From NCBI GenBank assembly GCA_017615495.1, contig JAGAAA010000110.1, forward strand, positions 1-10,167: 10,167 nucleotides of DNA, read 5' to 3'. A model generated the notes under the pieces. That model ran no database searches, was not told where the DNA came from, and was given only the letters and a program-made list of their open reading frames with translations. Positions 1 through 5,654 of the stretch are shown in pieces. This stretch comes from Clostridia bacterium. GTDB lineage: Bacteria > Bacillota > Clostridia > Christensenellales > CAG-1252. The position numbers and the translations under genes are program-made. How positions within the stretch are numbered: position 1 is the stretch's first letter; each line of letters begins with the position of its first letter.

Positions 1-1
1 C

Positions 2-496
2 GTGGATACCATGATCGTGGATCTTACCGAAGTCAGAGAATCGCTTTTGAAAGCGACGGGGAATTCCTTCACCACCAAAGGCGCTCTTTCCAACATCGCT
101 CCTCGTCTTCGTATGACCACCCTTTACGCCATCGGCGCGGAAAAGGGCTACCTCGTGGCGGGCACAGGCAACGCCAGCGAAAGGTATATGGGTTACTTTA
201 CCAAATGGGGCGACGGCGCTTGCGACTTCAACGCCATTGCCGACCTTACCGCTACCGAAGTGTTTGAATTCCTTCGTTACCTCGGCGCGCCCGATCACGT
301 GGTGACCAAAGCGCCTTCCGCAGGACTTTTTGAAGGGCAGACCGATGAAAGCGAAATGGGCGTCACCTACGCCGAGATCGACGCGTACCTCCGCGGCGAA
401 AAAGTTTCCGCCGAGGCGCAAAAAATCATTGAAAGGTATCATAAGGCATCGTTGCACAAGATGGTTTTGCCGCCCATTTTCTCTGAAAAAGAGTGA
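2..496 (+). CDS. nadE: NAD+ synthetase (ammonia-type NadE), C-terminal part, 5' end outside the window
   Basis: NadE makes NAD+ from deamido-NAD+, ATP and ammonia (or glutamine nitrogen) in the cytosol, the last step of NAD synthesis. The window holds about 164 C-terminal residues. The frame is open to the left edge, so the N-terminal PP-loop (SGGxDS) is not visible and the ATG/GTG codons near base 2 should not be taken as the start. Family signatures seen in order are a TKGALSNIAPRLRM stretch, the AGTGNASERYMGYFTKWGDGACDF segment split around GTGN and GYFTKWGDG, the IADLTATEVFEFLRYLG helix, and the PSAGLFEGQTDESEMG loop followed by YAEIDAYL. These match the C-terminal half of bacterial NAD synthetases. 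There is no sign of a glutaminase domain in the visible part, but one could lie upstream. It ends in TGA and is followed by a gene-free repeat region. Family assignment is firm; ammonia- versus glutamine-dependence is not decided. Confidence 0.93.
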   Translation: MDTMIVDLTEVRESLLKATGNSFTTKGALSNIAPRLRMTTLYAIGAEKGYLVAGTGNASERYMGYFTKWGDGACDFNAIADLTATEVFEFLRYLGAPDHVVTKAPSAGLFEGQTDESEMGVTYAEIDAYLRGEKVSAEAQKIIERYHKASLHKMVLPPIFSEKE

Positions 497-591
497 ATTA
501 TCGTCCTAATGACGAAGTGAAGTTGCGCTTTGCCCGTTTGGGCTTTCCCGCGCAGTGAAGTTCGCCTTTAGGCGAGTGAAGTTTTCGACCT

Positions 592-621
592 CGCTGTACC
601 TCCATACATTCGGGTAAAGCG
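592..621. repeat. Inverted repeat inside the modular repeat (imperfect 9-bp stem)
   Basis: CGCTGTACC (592-600) faces GGTAAAGCG (613-621), which is complementary apart from one mismatch, around a 12-base loop. It sits just inside the longer-range pairing of the repeat and may form part of the same folded structure. No T-tract follows, so it is not a typical intrinsic terminator. Confidence 0.5.
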
Positions 622-629
622 TACGTCGC

Positions 630-661
630 AAGTTGTGGATATATAAAAACATCCGCAACTT
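630..661. repeat. Central hairpin of the modular repeat (11-bp stem, 10-base AT-rich loop)
   Basis: AAGTTGTGGAT (630-640) pairs with ATCCGCAACTT (651-661), all Watson-Crick apart from one G-U pair in RNA, with loop ATATAAAAAC. It lies near the point where the flanking GTGAAGTT words switch orientation, so it is the natural apex of a long foldback. No run of T follows it. Confidence 0.65.
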
Positions 662-778
662 CAAGCGAAGCGAGAAACTTCACCGTTCGCTTTAGCGAAT
701 AACTTCACATTTGCGTCGCAAATATTTCACTATTCGCGGCAGAGAATAACTTCACCTTTTACGTATCAACAGAATATC

Positions 779-783
779 GGAGG
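779..783 (+). promoter_or_regulatory. Ribosome binding site of trmL (GGAGG) that fixes a GTG start
   Basis: GGAGG lies 8 bases before the GTG at 792. No in-frame ATG is nearby and the family's N-terminal sequence begins right at this GTG, so the site decides the start. Confidence 0.85.
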
Positions 784-791
784 TCATATCT

Positions 792-1310
792 GTGTTTAAT
801 ATCGTTCTCATTGAACCCGAAATCCCACAGAACACCGGCAACATCGCGCGCACCTGCGCTGCGACCGCTTGCGTACTGCATCTTATCAAGCCTTTGGGCT
901 TTGACATCGACGAAAAGTCGGTGCGCCGCGCCGGGCTGGATTATTGGGATAAACTCACCATAAAAGTATACGAGAATTTGGCGGATTTTTACGCGCAAAA
1001 CGAGCAAAACGTAAAAAACGGCGCAACCATGTATTACGCTTCCACCAAAGCCAAAAAAGTTTATTCCGACGTCCGGTATAAGGACGGCGATTACCTCTTA
1101 TTCGGCAAGGAGACCAAAGGGATAGACGAAGCCGTTCTCGCGGCAAACTACGACCGCACCGTCCGCATCCCGATGTGGGGGGAGATACGCTCCTTGAACC
1201 TTTCCAACAGCGTGGCGATCCTTTTGTACGAAGCGCTTCGTCAAAACGGCTTTGACCGCTTTACTTTGACGGGAAAGTTGCGCGGCGCGGCGGCGGATCA
1301 GGAGAAATAA
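792..1310 (+). CDS. trmL: tRNA (cytidine/uridine(34)-2'-O)-methyltransferase TrmL (SPOUT family)
   Basis: TrmL is a cytosolic SPOUT methyltransferase that uses S-adenosylmethionine to methylate the 2'-OH of the wobble base C34/U34 in leucine tRNAs. The 172-residue protein carries the family signatures in order: an N-terminal strand ending in EPEIPQNTGNIART (8-21), LIKPLGF (31-37), YWDKL (51-55), the cofactor-knot motif LLFGKETKGI (102-111) and the second knot segment IPMWGEIRSLNLSNSVAILLYEALRQ (about 126-151). Family members are usually about 150-160 residues; the extra length here is a charged insertion near 66-80 and a short C-terminal tail. The start is GTG with a strong ribosome binding site. 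It is separated from nadE by the modular repeat, and I see no convincing sigma-A promoter just upstream. Assignment to TrmL rather than a generic SpoU-type enzyme is well supported by the length and the IRSLNLSNSVAI motif. Confidence 0.94.
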   Translation: MFNIVLIEPEIPQNTGNIARTCAATACVLHLIKPLGFDIDEKSVRRAGLDYWDKLTIKVYENLADFYAQNEQNVKNGATMYYASTKAKKVYSDVRYKDGDYLLFGKETKGIDEAVLAANYDRTVRIPMWGEIRSLNLSNSVAILLYEALRQNGFDRFTLTGKLRGAAADQEK

Positions 1311-1341
1311 AAATTTTTGAAGGTAGAAAAGAGCAAAAAGC

Positions 1342-1362
1342 GGTAAAAAATTCGTTTTTACC
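1342..1362. repeat. Perfect 8-bp inverted repeat just upstream of the ferredoxin promoter
   Basis: GGTAAAAA (1342-1349) and TTTTTACC (1355-1362) are exact reverse complements around ATTCG. The right arm ends two bases before the -35 box at 1365. It could be a weak trmL terminator (the stem is AT-rich and its U's are inside the stem, which argues against a strong one) or a binding site for a dimeric regulator. The sequence does not decide. Confidence 0.55.
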
Positions 1363-1364
1363 TG

Positions 1365-1393
1365 TTGAAAAGGAATGGCGCGTGTGCTATAAT
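1365..1393 (+). promoter_or_regulatory. Sigma-A-type promoter of the ferredoxin gene, extended -10
   Basis: The -35 is TTGAAA (1365-1370), followed by a 17-base spacer and a consensus -10 TATAAT (1388-1393). TG at 1385-1386 one base before the -10 gives an extended -10. Transcription would start near 1400, leaving a leader of about 44 bases before the ferredoxin ATG. Confidence 0.88.
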
Positions 1394-1430
1394 AACCATT
1401 GAGCATTACGCTATAAAATTATTTTTAATA

Positions 1431-1435
1431 AGGAG
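1431..1435 (+). promoter_or_regulatory. Ribosome binding site of the ferredoxin gene (AGGAG)
   Basis: AGGAG lies 8 bases before the ATG at 1444 and supports this small gene and its start. Confidence 0.85.
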
Positions 1436-1443
1436 ATAAAACT

Positions 1444-1614
1444 ATGCCCAGAGTTATCAGTGACGAATGTATTATGTGCGGCGCATGCAGCGCTACCTGC
1501 CCCGTGAGCGCAATCGCGGAAGGCGACGGAAAGTACGAAATCGACAAAGAGCAGTGCATCGACTGCGGCGCTTGCGAAGCAGGTTGCCCGGTGAGCGCGA
1601 TCGCAGAGGAATAA
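1444..1614 (+). CDS. Clostridial-type 2[4Fe-4S] ferredoxin, 56 residues
   Basis: This is a small soluble electron carrier of the type that shuttles low-potential electrons between cytosolic redox enzymes in anaerobes. Translation gives 56 residues with two full CxxCxxCxxxCP motifs: Cys9, 12, 15 and 19 followed by Pro20, and Cys38, 41, 44 and 48 followed by Pro49. The two halves are internally duplicated; each ends in PVSAIAE. The usual bacterial ferredoxin fold is complete and the length (about 55 residues) is typical. The protein is acidic, as expected. The gene forms its own transcription unit, with an extended -10 promoter, a good ribosome binding site and a hairpin terminator directly behind it. 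No redox partner is encoded nearby, so it is probably a general-purpose ferredoxin rather than a dedicated subunit. It is easily missed because it is shorter than common length cut-offs. Confidence 0.96.
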   Translation: MPRVISDECIMCGACSATCPVSAIAEGDGKYEIDKEQCIDCGACEAGCPVSAIAEE

Positions 1615-1622
1615 AACGAAAC

Positions 1623-1649
1623 GCCGGCTCTTCGGAGCCGGCAATTTTA
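1623..1649 (+). terminator. Intrinsic terminator after the ferredoxin gene, UUCG tetraloop
   Basis: GCCGGCTC (1623-1630) and GAGCCGGC (1635-1642) form a perfect 8-bp GC-rich stem closed by a C(UUCG)G tetraloop, among the most stable RNA hairpins. The following tract is only AATTTTA, so termination may be partial; tilS has no clear promoter of its own downstream. Confidence 0.85.
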
Positions 1650-1684
1650 TCAAAAGGACGTGCGATCGGGGCAAAGCCCCCGAC

Positions 1685-1690
1685 GAGGAG
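1685..1690 (+). promoter_or_regulatory. Ribosome binding site selecting the tilS ATG at 1696
   Basis: GAGGAG lies 5 bases before ATG 1696. A small hairpin, GGGGC-AAA-GCCCC (1668-1680), sits just upstream of it. An in-frame GTG at 1660 would place this hairpin inside the gene and has no well-spaced site of its own. Confidence 0.75.
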
Positions 1691-1695
1691 TGATT

Positions 1696-2991
1696 ATGCA
1701 AGTTAATACGGCGTTATTCGAAAGAGGCGATAGGATCGGCGTGGCGGTCTCCGGCGGCAGGGACAGCATGAGTCTTTTGCATTATTTGGTCGAGCATCAC
1801 AACGACCTTTTGATACGCGTGATAGCCATCCACGTCGAACACGGCATCCGCGGGGAAGAGAGCCTTGCCGATCAGGCGTTCGTTTTGAATTATTGCTCCG
1901 AGCACGACATCCCCGTCTGCTATACCAAAGTGGACGTTCCCGGCTATGCCAAGGATCATTTGATCGGCATCGAGCAGGCGGCGCGCGAGTTGCGTTACCA
2001 TTATTTTGACGAGCTTCTTCGCAAAGGCGTCGTTGACAAGATTGCTACGGCGCACCAATTGGACGACCAATGCGAAACGGTTTTGATGCGCATTTTCCGC
2101 GGTACCGGCATTAAGGGGCTCGAAGGCATCCCCAGCGCAAGGAGCGGCAAGTACATCCGTCCGATGCTTTCCCTTTCCAGATTGGATATCCAAGAGTATT
2201 GCGACGCGCACAAAGTTCCGCACGTCGAAGACAGCACCAATTTTAACCTCGAATATACGAGGAACTTTATTCGCCACGAGGTACTCCCCGTGGTGGAAAA
2301 GATGTTCCCTCAATACAGAAAGAGCATCGAGAGGCTTACCGGCGCGGCAAAGGAGACCATCTCCTTTATGGACAGCGTCGCCGTCCCCTACGAAGTGGAC
2401 GACCGCTCGAGGATCGTGTTTTCCGTGGCGGATCTTTCCGCCGCCCATCCGGCTCTTATCAGACACAGCATTCGCAAAGCGATGATCGAGCAGGGCTTTG
2501 CCCTCGATTTCGAGCAATGCAACGTGATGGACGTTTTGTCCCTCCTCAACAAGGAGACGGGCAAGGAGATCAGCCTTTCGCAGGGCTTGATCGCCATCAA
2601 AGCGCCCGAACACCTGATGATCATGCGCGCGACCGAAAGCGTTCCGTACGAATTCCCCTTCAAAAAGGGCGAGACCAAGCTTCCCAACGGGGCTACTCTC
2701 ACGGTGGATGATTACCGCGGCGTCGGGCTCCGTTTCGACCCCAAAAAGATCCCCGAAGGCAGCGTGATCCGCAACCGCAGGGAAGGGGACGTCTTTACGA
2801 GTTTCGGCGGGTTTACCAAGACGCTCGGCAACTACCTGACCAACATCAAGTACCCCAACCGCGACAGGGACGATTTGCCCTTGATCGCTTGCGGCAAAGA
2901 CGTTTTGGTGATCTGCGGCGTCGAGATCTCGTCCAAAGTTAAGGTGGACGAGGATACCGAGGACGTTTATACGGTCAAGATCACAAACTAA
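1696..2991 (+). CDS. tilS: tRNA(Ile)-lysidine synthetase TilS
   Basis: TilS uses ATP to attach lysine to C34 of the AUA-reading isoleucine tRNA, changing both its charging identity and its codon reading; it is essential in most bacteria. The protein from ATG 1696 has 431 residues, within the family's usual 430-470. The PP-loop is SGGRDS (19-24), preceded by the strand GVAV. Further signatures are HVEHGIRGEES (46-56), GIEQAAREL (91-99), ATAHQLDDQCETVLMRIFRGTGIKGLEGI (117-145), RPML (155-158) and EDSTNFNLEYTRNFIRHEVLP (178-198). The C-terminal tRNA-binding domain shows RNRREGD (about 359-365) and the LTNIKYPNRDRDDLPLI element (about 381-397). The next gene begins 4 bases after the stop, so the two are coupled. 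Transcription may come from the ferredoxin promoter by read-through, since no separate promoter is evident. Confidence 0.95.
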   Translation: MQVNTALFERGDRIGVAVSGGRDSMSLLHYLVEHHNDLLIRVIAIHVEHGIRGEESLADQAFVLNYCSEHDIPVCYTKVDVPGYAKDHLIGIEQAARELRYHYFDELLRKGVVDKIATAHQLDDQCETVLMRIFRGTGIKGLEGIPSARSGKYIRPMLSLSRLDIQEYCDAHKVPHVEDSTNFNLEYTRNFIRHEVLPVVEKMFPQYRKSIERLTGAAKETISFMDSVAVPYEVDDRSRIVFSVADLSAAHPALIRHSIRKAMIEQGFALDFEQCNVMDVLSLLNKETGKEISLSQGLIAIKAPEHLMIMRATESVPYEFPFKKGETKLPNGATLTVDDYRGVGLRFDPKKIPEGSVIRNRREGDVFTSFGGFTKTLGNYLTNIKYPNRDRDDLPLIACGKDVLVICGVEISSKVKVDEDTEDVYTVKITN

Positions 2992-2995
2992 CGAT

Positions 2996-4336
2996 ATGAC
3001 TTCTCTCGACCTTTTGCAAGAGAAGATATCTTCGCCCATTTATCTCGTCGGCGGCGCGGTCAGAAACGAACTTCTGGGGCTGCCCGTTTCCGACTTTGAT
3101 ATCTGCGGCGACGTTTCGCCCGAACGGCTCGCGGAAGAGTTGGTCGGGCTTTTTAGCGTCAAGGACGTCAATCCGCGCGTGGGTACGGTCAAACTCGTGG
3201 GGGAAAAGGATAGTTTTGAGTACACCCGCTTTCGCCGCGACAGTTACCCCATCGCGTCGGGCAGTCACGCCCCGTTGGAAGTGACCTTCGTTTCTTCCCC
3301 GGAAGAGGACGCTTTTCGCCGCGATTTTACGGTCAACGCCATTTACAAAAGAGTCACCGACGGCGCCATCCTTGACCCGACGGGCGGCTTAGAGGACGTC
3401 AAAAAGCGCGTTTTGCGCACGACGCGGGAGCCGGAAAAGGTTTTTTCCGAAGACGGACTTCGTCTGCTTCGTTTGGTGCGTTTGGCGGCGGAACTCGGCT
3501 TTGACATTGAGGAAAACACCCTCGCCGCAGCAAAGAAGTACGCGTCGCTTTTGAAAGATATTTCCGTCGAAAGAAAGAGGGAAGAACTGGAACGCATGCT
3601 CCTTGCGGACGTCAAGTACGGCGTGGAAGGCGCGGTCTTTCGCGCGCTGGAACTTTTGAAGGAGATCGGGCTTTACCCGTACTTCTTGCCCGAACTTACC
3701 GAAGGCATCGGGCTGGAGCAACTTTCCAAGTACCACAAGTACGACGTCTTTTACCACACGTTATACACCGTGGCTGCCGCGCCCACCCATTTGCGCCTGG
3801 CGGCGCTGCTTCACGACGTGGGCAAGCCGTTGTGCTTCCGCCAAAGCGGCAACTTCCATATGCATTCGTTGGAAAGCGCCATCATGACCGAGCGCATCAT
3901 GCGCCGCTTGCGTTACTCCAACGAAAAGATCAATCGCACCGTCGAGATCGTCAGGTGGCATATGTTTGATTTTAACGGGGAGGCGTCCATCAACAAAAAG
4001 CGCCGCTTCGTACAGCGGGAATGGGATCTTTTGGAGGACATCGTCGCCCTCAAAAACGCGGATAGCGTGGGGACGGGGTACTTTACGGAAAACGTTTTCG
4101 GAAACCGCTTGCTTGCCTTGAAAGCGCAAATGAAACAGGAGGGCGTCCCCGTCAAGATCTCCGATTTGCCCGTCAAAGGCACCGATCTTGAAGAGCTCGG
4201 CGTCGAGCCCGAGCTCAGAAGCGCGGTTTTGCGCACTCTGCTTGAACGGCAGGCGGACGAGGGCGCGTCTCGCGACAAAGAAAGAATGAAAAAAGAAGCG
4301 ATGCATATCGCCGAAGAATTACGGAGGAAAAAATGA
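2996..4336 (+). CDS. cca: tRNA nucleotidyltransferase (CCA-adding enzyme type) with HD domain
   Basis: This is a class II nucleotidyltransferase expected to add or repair the 3'-terminal CCA of tRNAs from CTP and ATP. Of its 446 residues, the N-terminal catalytic domain has LVGGAVRNELLG (17-28) and the metal-binding DFD (Asp33, Asp35). YTRFRRDSY (76-84) and RRDFTVNAIY (108-117) follow. The nucleotide-selecting EDGLRLLR (152-159) matches the EDxxR template motif, and the neck helix VERKREELERML (191-202) matches the family's ER..EEL element. An HD domain follows, with His254, LLHDVGK (271-277, His273/Asp274), His288/His290 and WH (321-322). The usual D after VR is Asn24, a mild deviation. Sequence alone cannot separate a full CCA enzyme from CC-adding, A-adding or poly(A) polymerase relatives. 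No clear ribosome binding site precedes the ATG, so translation probably depends on coupling to tilS 4 bases upstream. Its stop overlaps the rmuC start. Confidence 0.88.
   Translation: MTSLDLLQEKISSPIYLVGGAVRNELLGLPVSDFDICGDVSPERLAEELVGLFSVKDVNPRVGTVKLVGEKDSFEYTRFRRDSYPIASGSHAPLEVTFVSSPEEDAFRRDFTVNAIYKRVTDGAILDPTGGLEDVKKRVLRTTREPEKVFSEDGLRLLRLVRLAAELGFDIEENTLAAAKKYASLLKDISVERKREELERMLLADVKYGVEGAVFRALELLKEIGLYPYFLPELTEGIGLEQLSKYHKYDVFYHTLYTVAAAPTHLRLAALLHDVGKPLCFRQSGNFHMHSLESAIMTERIMRRLRYSNEKINRTVEIVRWHMFDFNGEASINKKRRFVQREWDLLEDIVALKNADSVGTGYFTENVFGNRLLALKAQMKQEGVPVKISDLPVKGTDLEELGVEPELRSAVLRTLLERQADEGASRDKERMKKEAMHIAEELRRKK
4323..4327 (+). promoter_or_regulatory. Ribosome binding site of rmuC inside the end of the nucleotidyltransferase gene
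   Basis: GGAGG lies 5 bases before the ATG at 4333. The ATGA overlap with the upstream stop makes this a classic translationally coupled junction. Confidence 0.8.
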
Positions 4337-5598
4337 CCCCGGTTATTATCGTTTTACTTGCGATCATTTTGTTGATGACGATAGTCATCGCCGTCGTTCT
4401 TTTTAAGACGAAAAGGGCGGACGGCGTAACGCGGAAGGAAGCGGAAGCCATCGTCAAAGGGGAAAGCGACTACCAGACGCGCGCCATTCAAAGCGCGGTC
4501 TCGGCGGCAAACGGCGCCCTGTTGAACGCCATCACGATGCACACCGAAGCGCAGGGCAAAAGCGTGGACCGCTTTTTGAGCGTGGTCGCCGCCAACCTTG
4601 AAAACCAAGAGAAGAGGCAACAGGAATTTATCCAAAACGTGCAAGCGCGGTTGGATTCGATGAAGGCGGGGCTTGAAAAGACCCTGACAGAAGTCAGAAA
4701 GGAAAACACCGAGCAGCTTGACAAAATGCGCCTCGTGGTGGAAGAAAAGATGCAGGAGACCTTGACCGCAAGGCTCAACCAATCGTTTGAACAGATCAGC
4801 AAGCAACTGGATAACCTTAAGGTGGGCTTGGGTGAAATGAAGGCTTTGACCGACGGCGTGACCGACCTCAAAAAGGTGCTTGGCGGCGTGAAGACGCGCG
4901 GCGTTTGGGGTGAAATTTCTTTGGGAACGTTGATCGGCGAGATCTTAAACGCGGAGCAATACGGCACCAACGTCAAGATCGGCAGGAAGGGCGAAGTGGT
5001 TGAATTTGCCGTCAAACTTCCCGGCAAGGGCGAGGACCCCGTCTTGCTTCCCATCGACGCAAAGTTCCCGCTTGAGGATTATCAGCGGTTGGTGGACGCC
5101 AGCGAAAGCGGCGATAAGCCGGTGCTTGACGCGATGGGTATCGCCTTGGAGCGCCGCATCAAGGACGAAGCCAAGACAATTGCGGAAAAGTATATCAAGC
5201 CGCCGCAGACCACCGATTTTGCGGTGATGTACCTGCCCATCGAAGGACTGTTTGCCGAGGTGGCAAAGCGCCCCGGGCTTTTGGAATTCGTGCAAGCGAA
5301 GTACCGCGTGATGGTCACGGGACCCACCACCCTCGCCGCGCTTTTGAACAGTTTGCTCGTCGGTTTTAAGACCGTTGCGATCGAAAAGCGCAGCCGCGAG
5401 ATCGTGGACCTCTTGGCGGCGTTCCGCACCGAATTCGTGCGTTTTGCCGAGATGCTCGATAAGACGCAAGGATACGTTGACAAGGCGTCGGAAGGCATCC
5501 GCAACGCCACCAACAAGAGCAATCAGATACGCAACAAGCTTTCCAAAGTGGAATTGCTTGAGGACGGGGGAGAGAAGGATTCCCTTCCCGAAGGCTGA
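4333..5598 (+). CDS. rmuC: RmuC family protein (DNA recombination/rearrangement limiting)
   Basis: RmuC proteins are membrane-anchored, nuclease-fold-related proteins that limit recombination between short inverted repeats in E. coli; the biochemical activity is poorly defined. The 421-residue product has one N-terminal transmembrane helix (about 3-24) followed by a positively charged stretch (KTKR). A long predicted coiled coil (about 75-170, rich in E, K, Q and L) precedes the conserved RmuC domain (about 175-400). Landmarks are LKKVLGGVKTRGVWGE (179-194), IGEILNAEQY (201-210), LLPIDAKFPLEDY (238-250), DFAVMYLPIEGLFAEV (295-310) and YRVMVTGPTTLAALLNSL (324-341). It is the last gene of the tilS run; the short gap after it holds the promoter of the kinase operon and no clear terminator, so some read-through is possible. 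The link with tRNA genes seems positional only. Confidence 0.93.
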   Translation: MTPVIIVLLAIILLMTIVIAVVLFKTKRADGVTRKEAEAIVKGESDYQTRAIQSAVSAANGALLNAITMHTEAQGKSVDRFLSVVAANLENQEKRQQEFIQNVQARLDSMKAGLEKTLTEVRKENTEQLDKMRLVVEEKMQETLTARLNQSFEQISKQLDNLKVGLGEMKALTDGVTDLKKVLGGVKTRGVWGEISLGTLIGEILNAEQYGTNVKIGRKGEVVEFAVKLPGKGEDPVLLPIDAKFPLEDYQRLVDASESGDKPVLDAMGIALERRIKDEAKTIAEKYIKPPQTTDFAVMYLPIEGLFAEVAKRPGLLEFVQAKYRVMVTGPTTLAALLNSLLVGFKTVAIEKRSREIVDLLAAFRTEFVRFAEMLDKTQGYVDKASEGIRNATNKSNQIRNKLSKVELLEDGGEKDSLPEG

Positions 5599-5618
5599 GA
5601 AAAGGGCTGCCCCGCATC

Positions 5619-5648
5619 TTGCCAAAGGCGCGCGCGCTGTGATATAAT
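5619..5648 (+). promoter_or_regulatory. Sigma-A-type promoter of the histidine kinase operon, extended -10, leaderless geometry
   Basis: The -35 is TTGCCA (5619-5624), with an 18-base spacer and a consensus -10 TATAAT (5643-5648). TG at 5640-5641 gives an extended -10. The kinase ATG begins at 5655, only 6 bases after the -10, where transcription itself should start. No purine-rich ribosome binding site lies in the usual window before the ATG. Confidence 0.82.
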
Positions 5649-5654
5649 AAACCA

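Larger units (their letters stand above)
511..755. repeat. Modular intergenic repeat: GTGAAGTT/AACTTCAC words separated by small palindromes
   Basis: This fills most of the gene-free stretch between nadE and trmL. The word GTGAAGTT occurs at 517-524, 555-562 and 576-583. Its reverse complement AACTTCAC occurs at 676-683, 701-708 and 748-755, with a degenerate copy ending at 730. The words are therefore in one orientation on the left and the opposite on the right, making a large imperfect inverted repeat; GTGAAGTTT (576-584) can pair with AAACTTCAC (675-683). Short self-complementary spacers lie between words: GCCC-GTTT-GGGC near 531-542, TCGCC-TTTA-GGCGA near 562-575, TTCGCT-TT-AGCGAA near 685-698, and ATTTGCG-T-CGCAAAT near 709-723. 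A central hairpin is listed separately. There is no coding signal. It resembles the general class of dispersed palindromic intergenic repeats, but I cannot name a family. Confidence 0.8.

Noticed and set aside
498..683. A 61-codon minus-strand frame in the nadE-trmL gap
   Set aside because: It lies wholly within the modular palindromic repeat, has no ribosome binding site, and its sequence is just translated repeat units.
511..755. CRISPR array
   Set aside because: The repeated word is only 8 bases, spacing is irregular, orientation flips midway and spacers are palindromic. No cas gene is present.
1399..1416. Possible five-codon leader peptide (TTG AGC ATT ACG CTA TAA) at the ferredoxin transcript start
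   Set aside because: It echoes the MSI start of the kinase in the similar promoter segment, but it is very short, starts with TTG and has no ribosome binding site. It is more simply explained as shared promoter sequence.
1660..1695. Upstream GTG start for tilS adding 12 residues
   Set aside because: It has no properly spaced ribosome binding site and would translate through the GGGGC-AAA-GCCCC hairpin. ATG 1696 has GAGGAG 5 bases upstream and gives the usual distance to the PP-loop.
1714..3039. A 441-codon open frame on the minus strand opposite tilS
   Set aside because: It is the antisense shadow of a strongly recognised tilS gene. Its translation shows no family motif, and long antisense frames are common here because of codon bias. 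The same holds for minus-strand frames at 3761-4306, 4945-5655, 5718-6383, 6444-6989 and 7016-8164.
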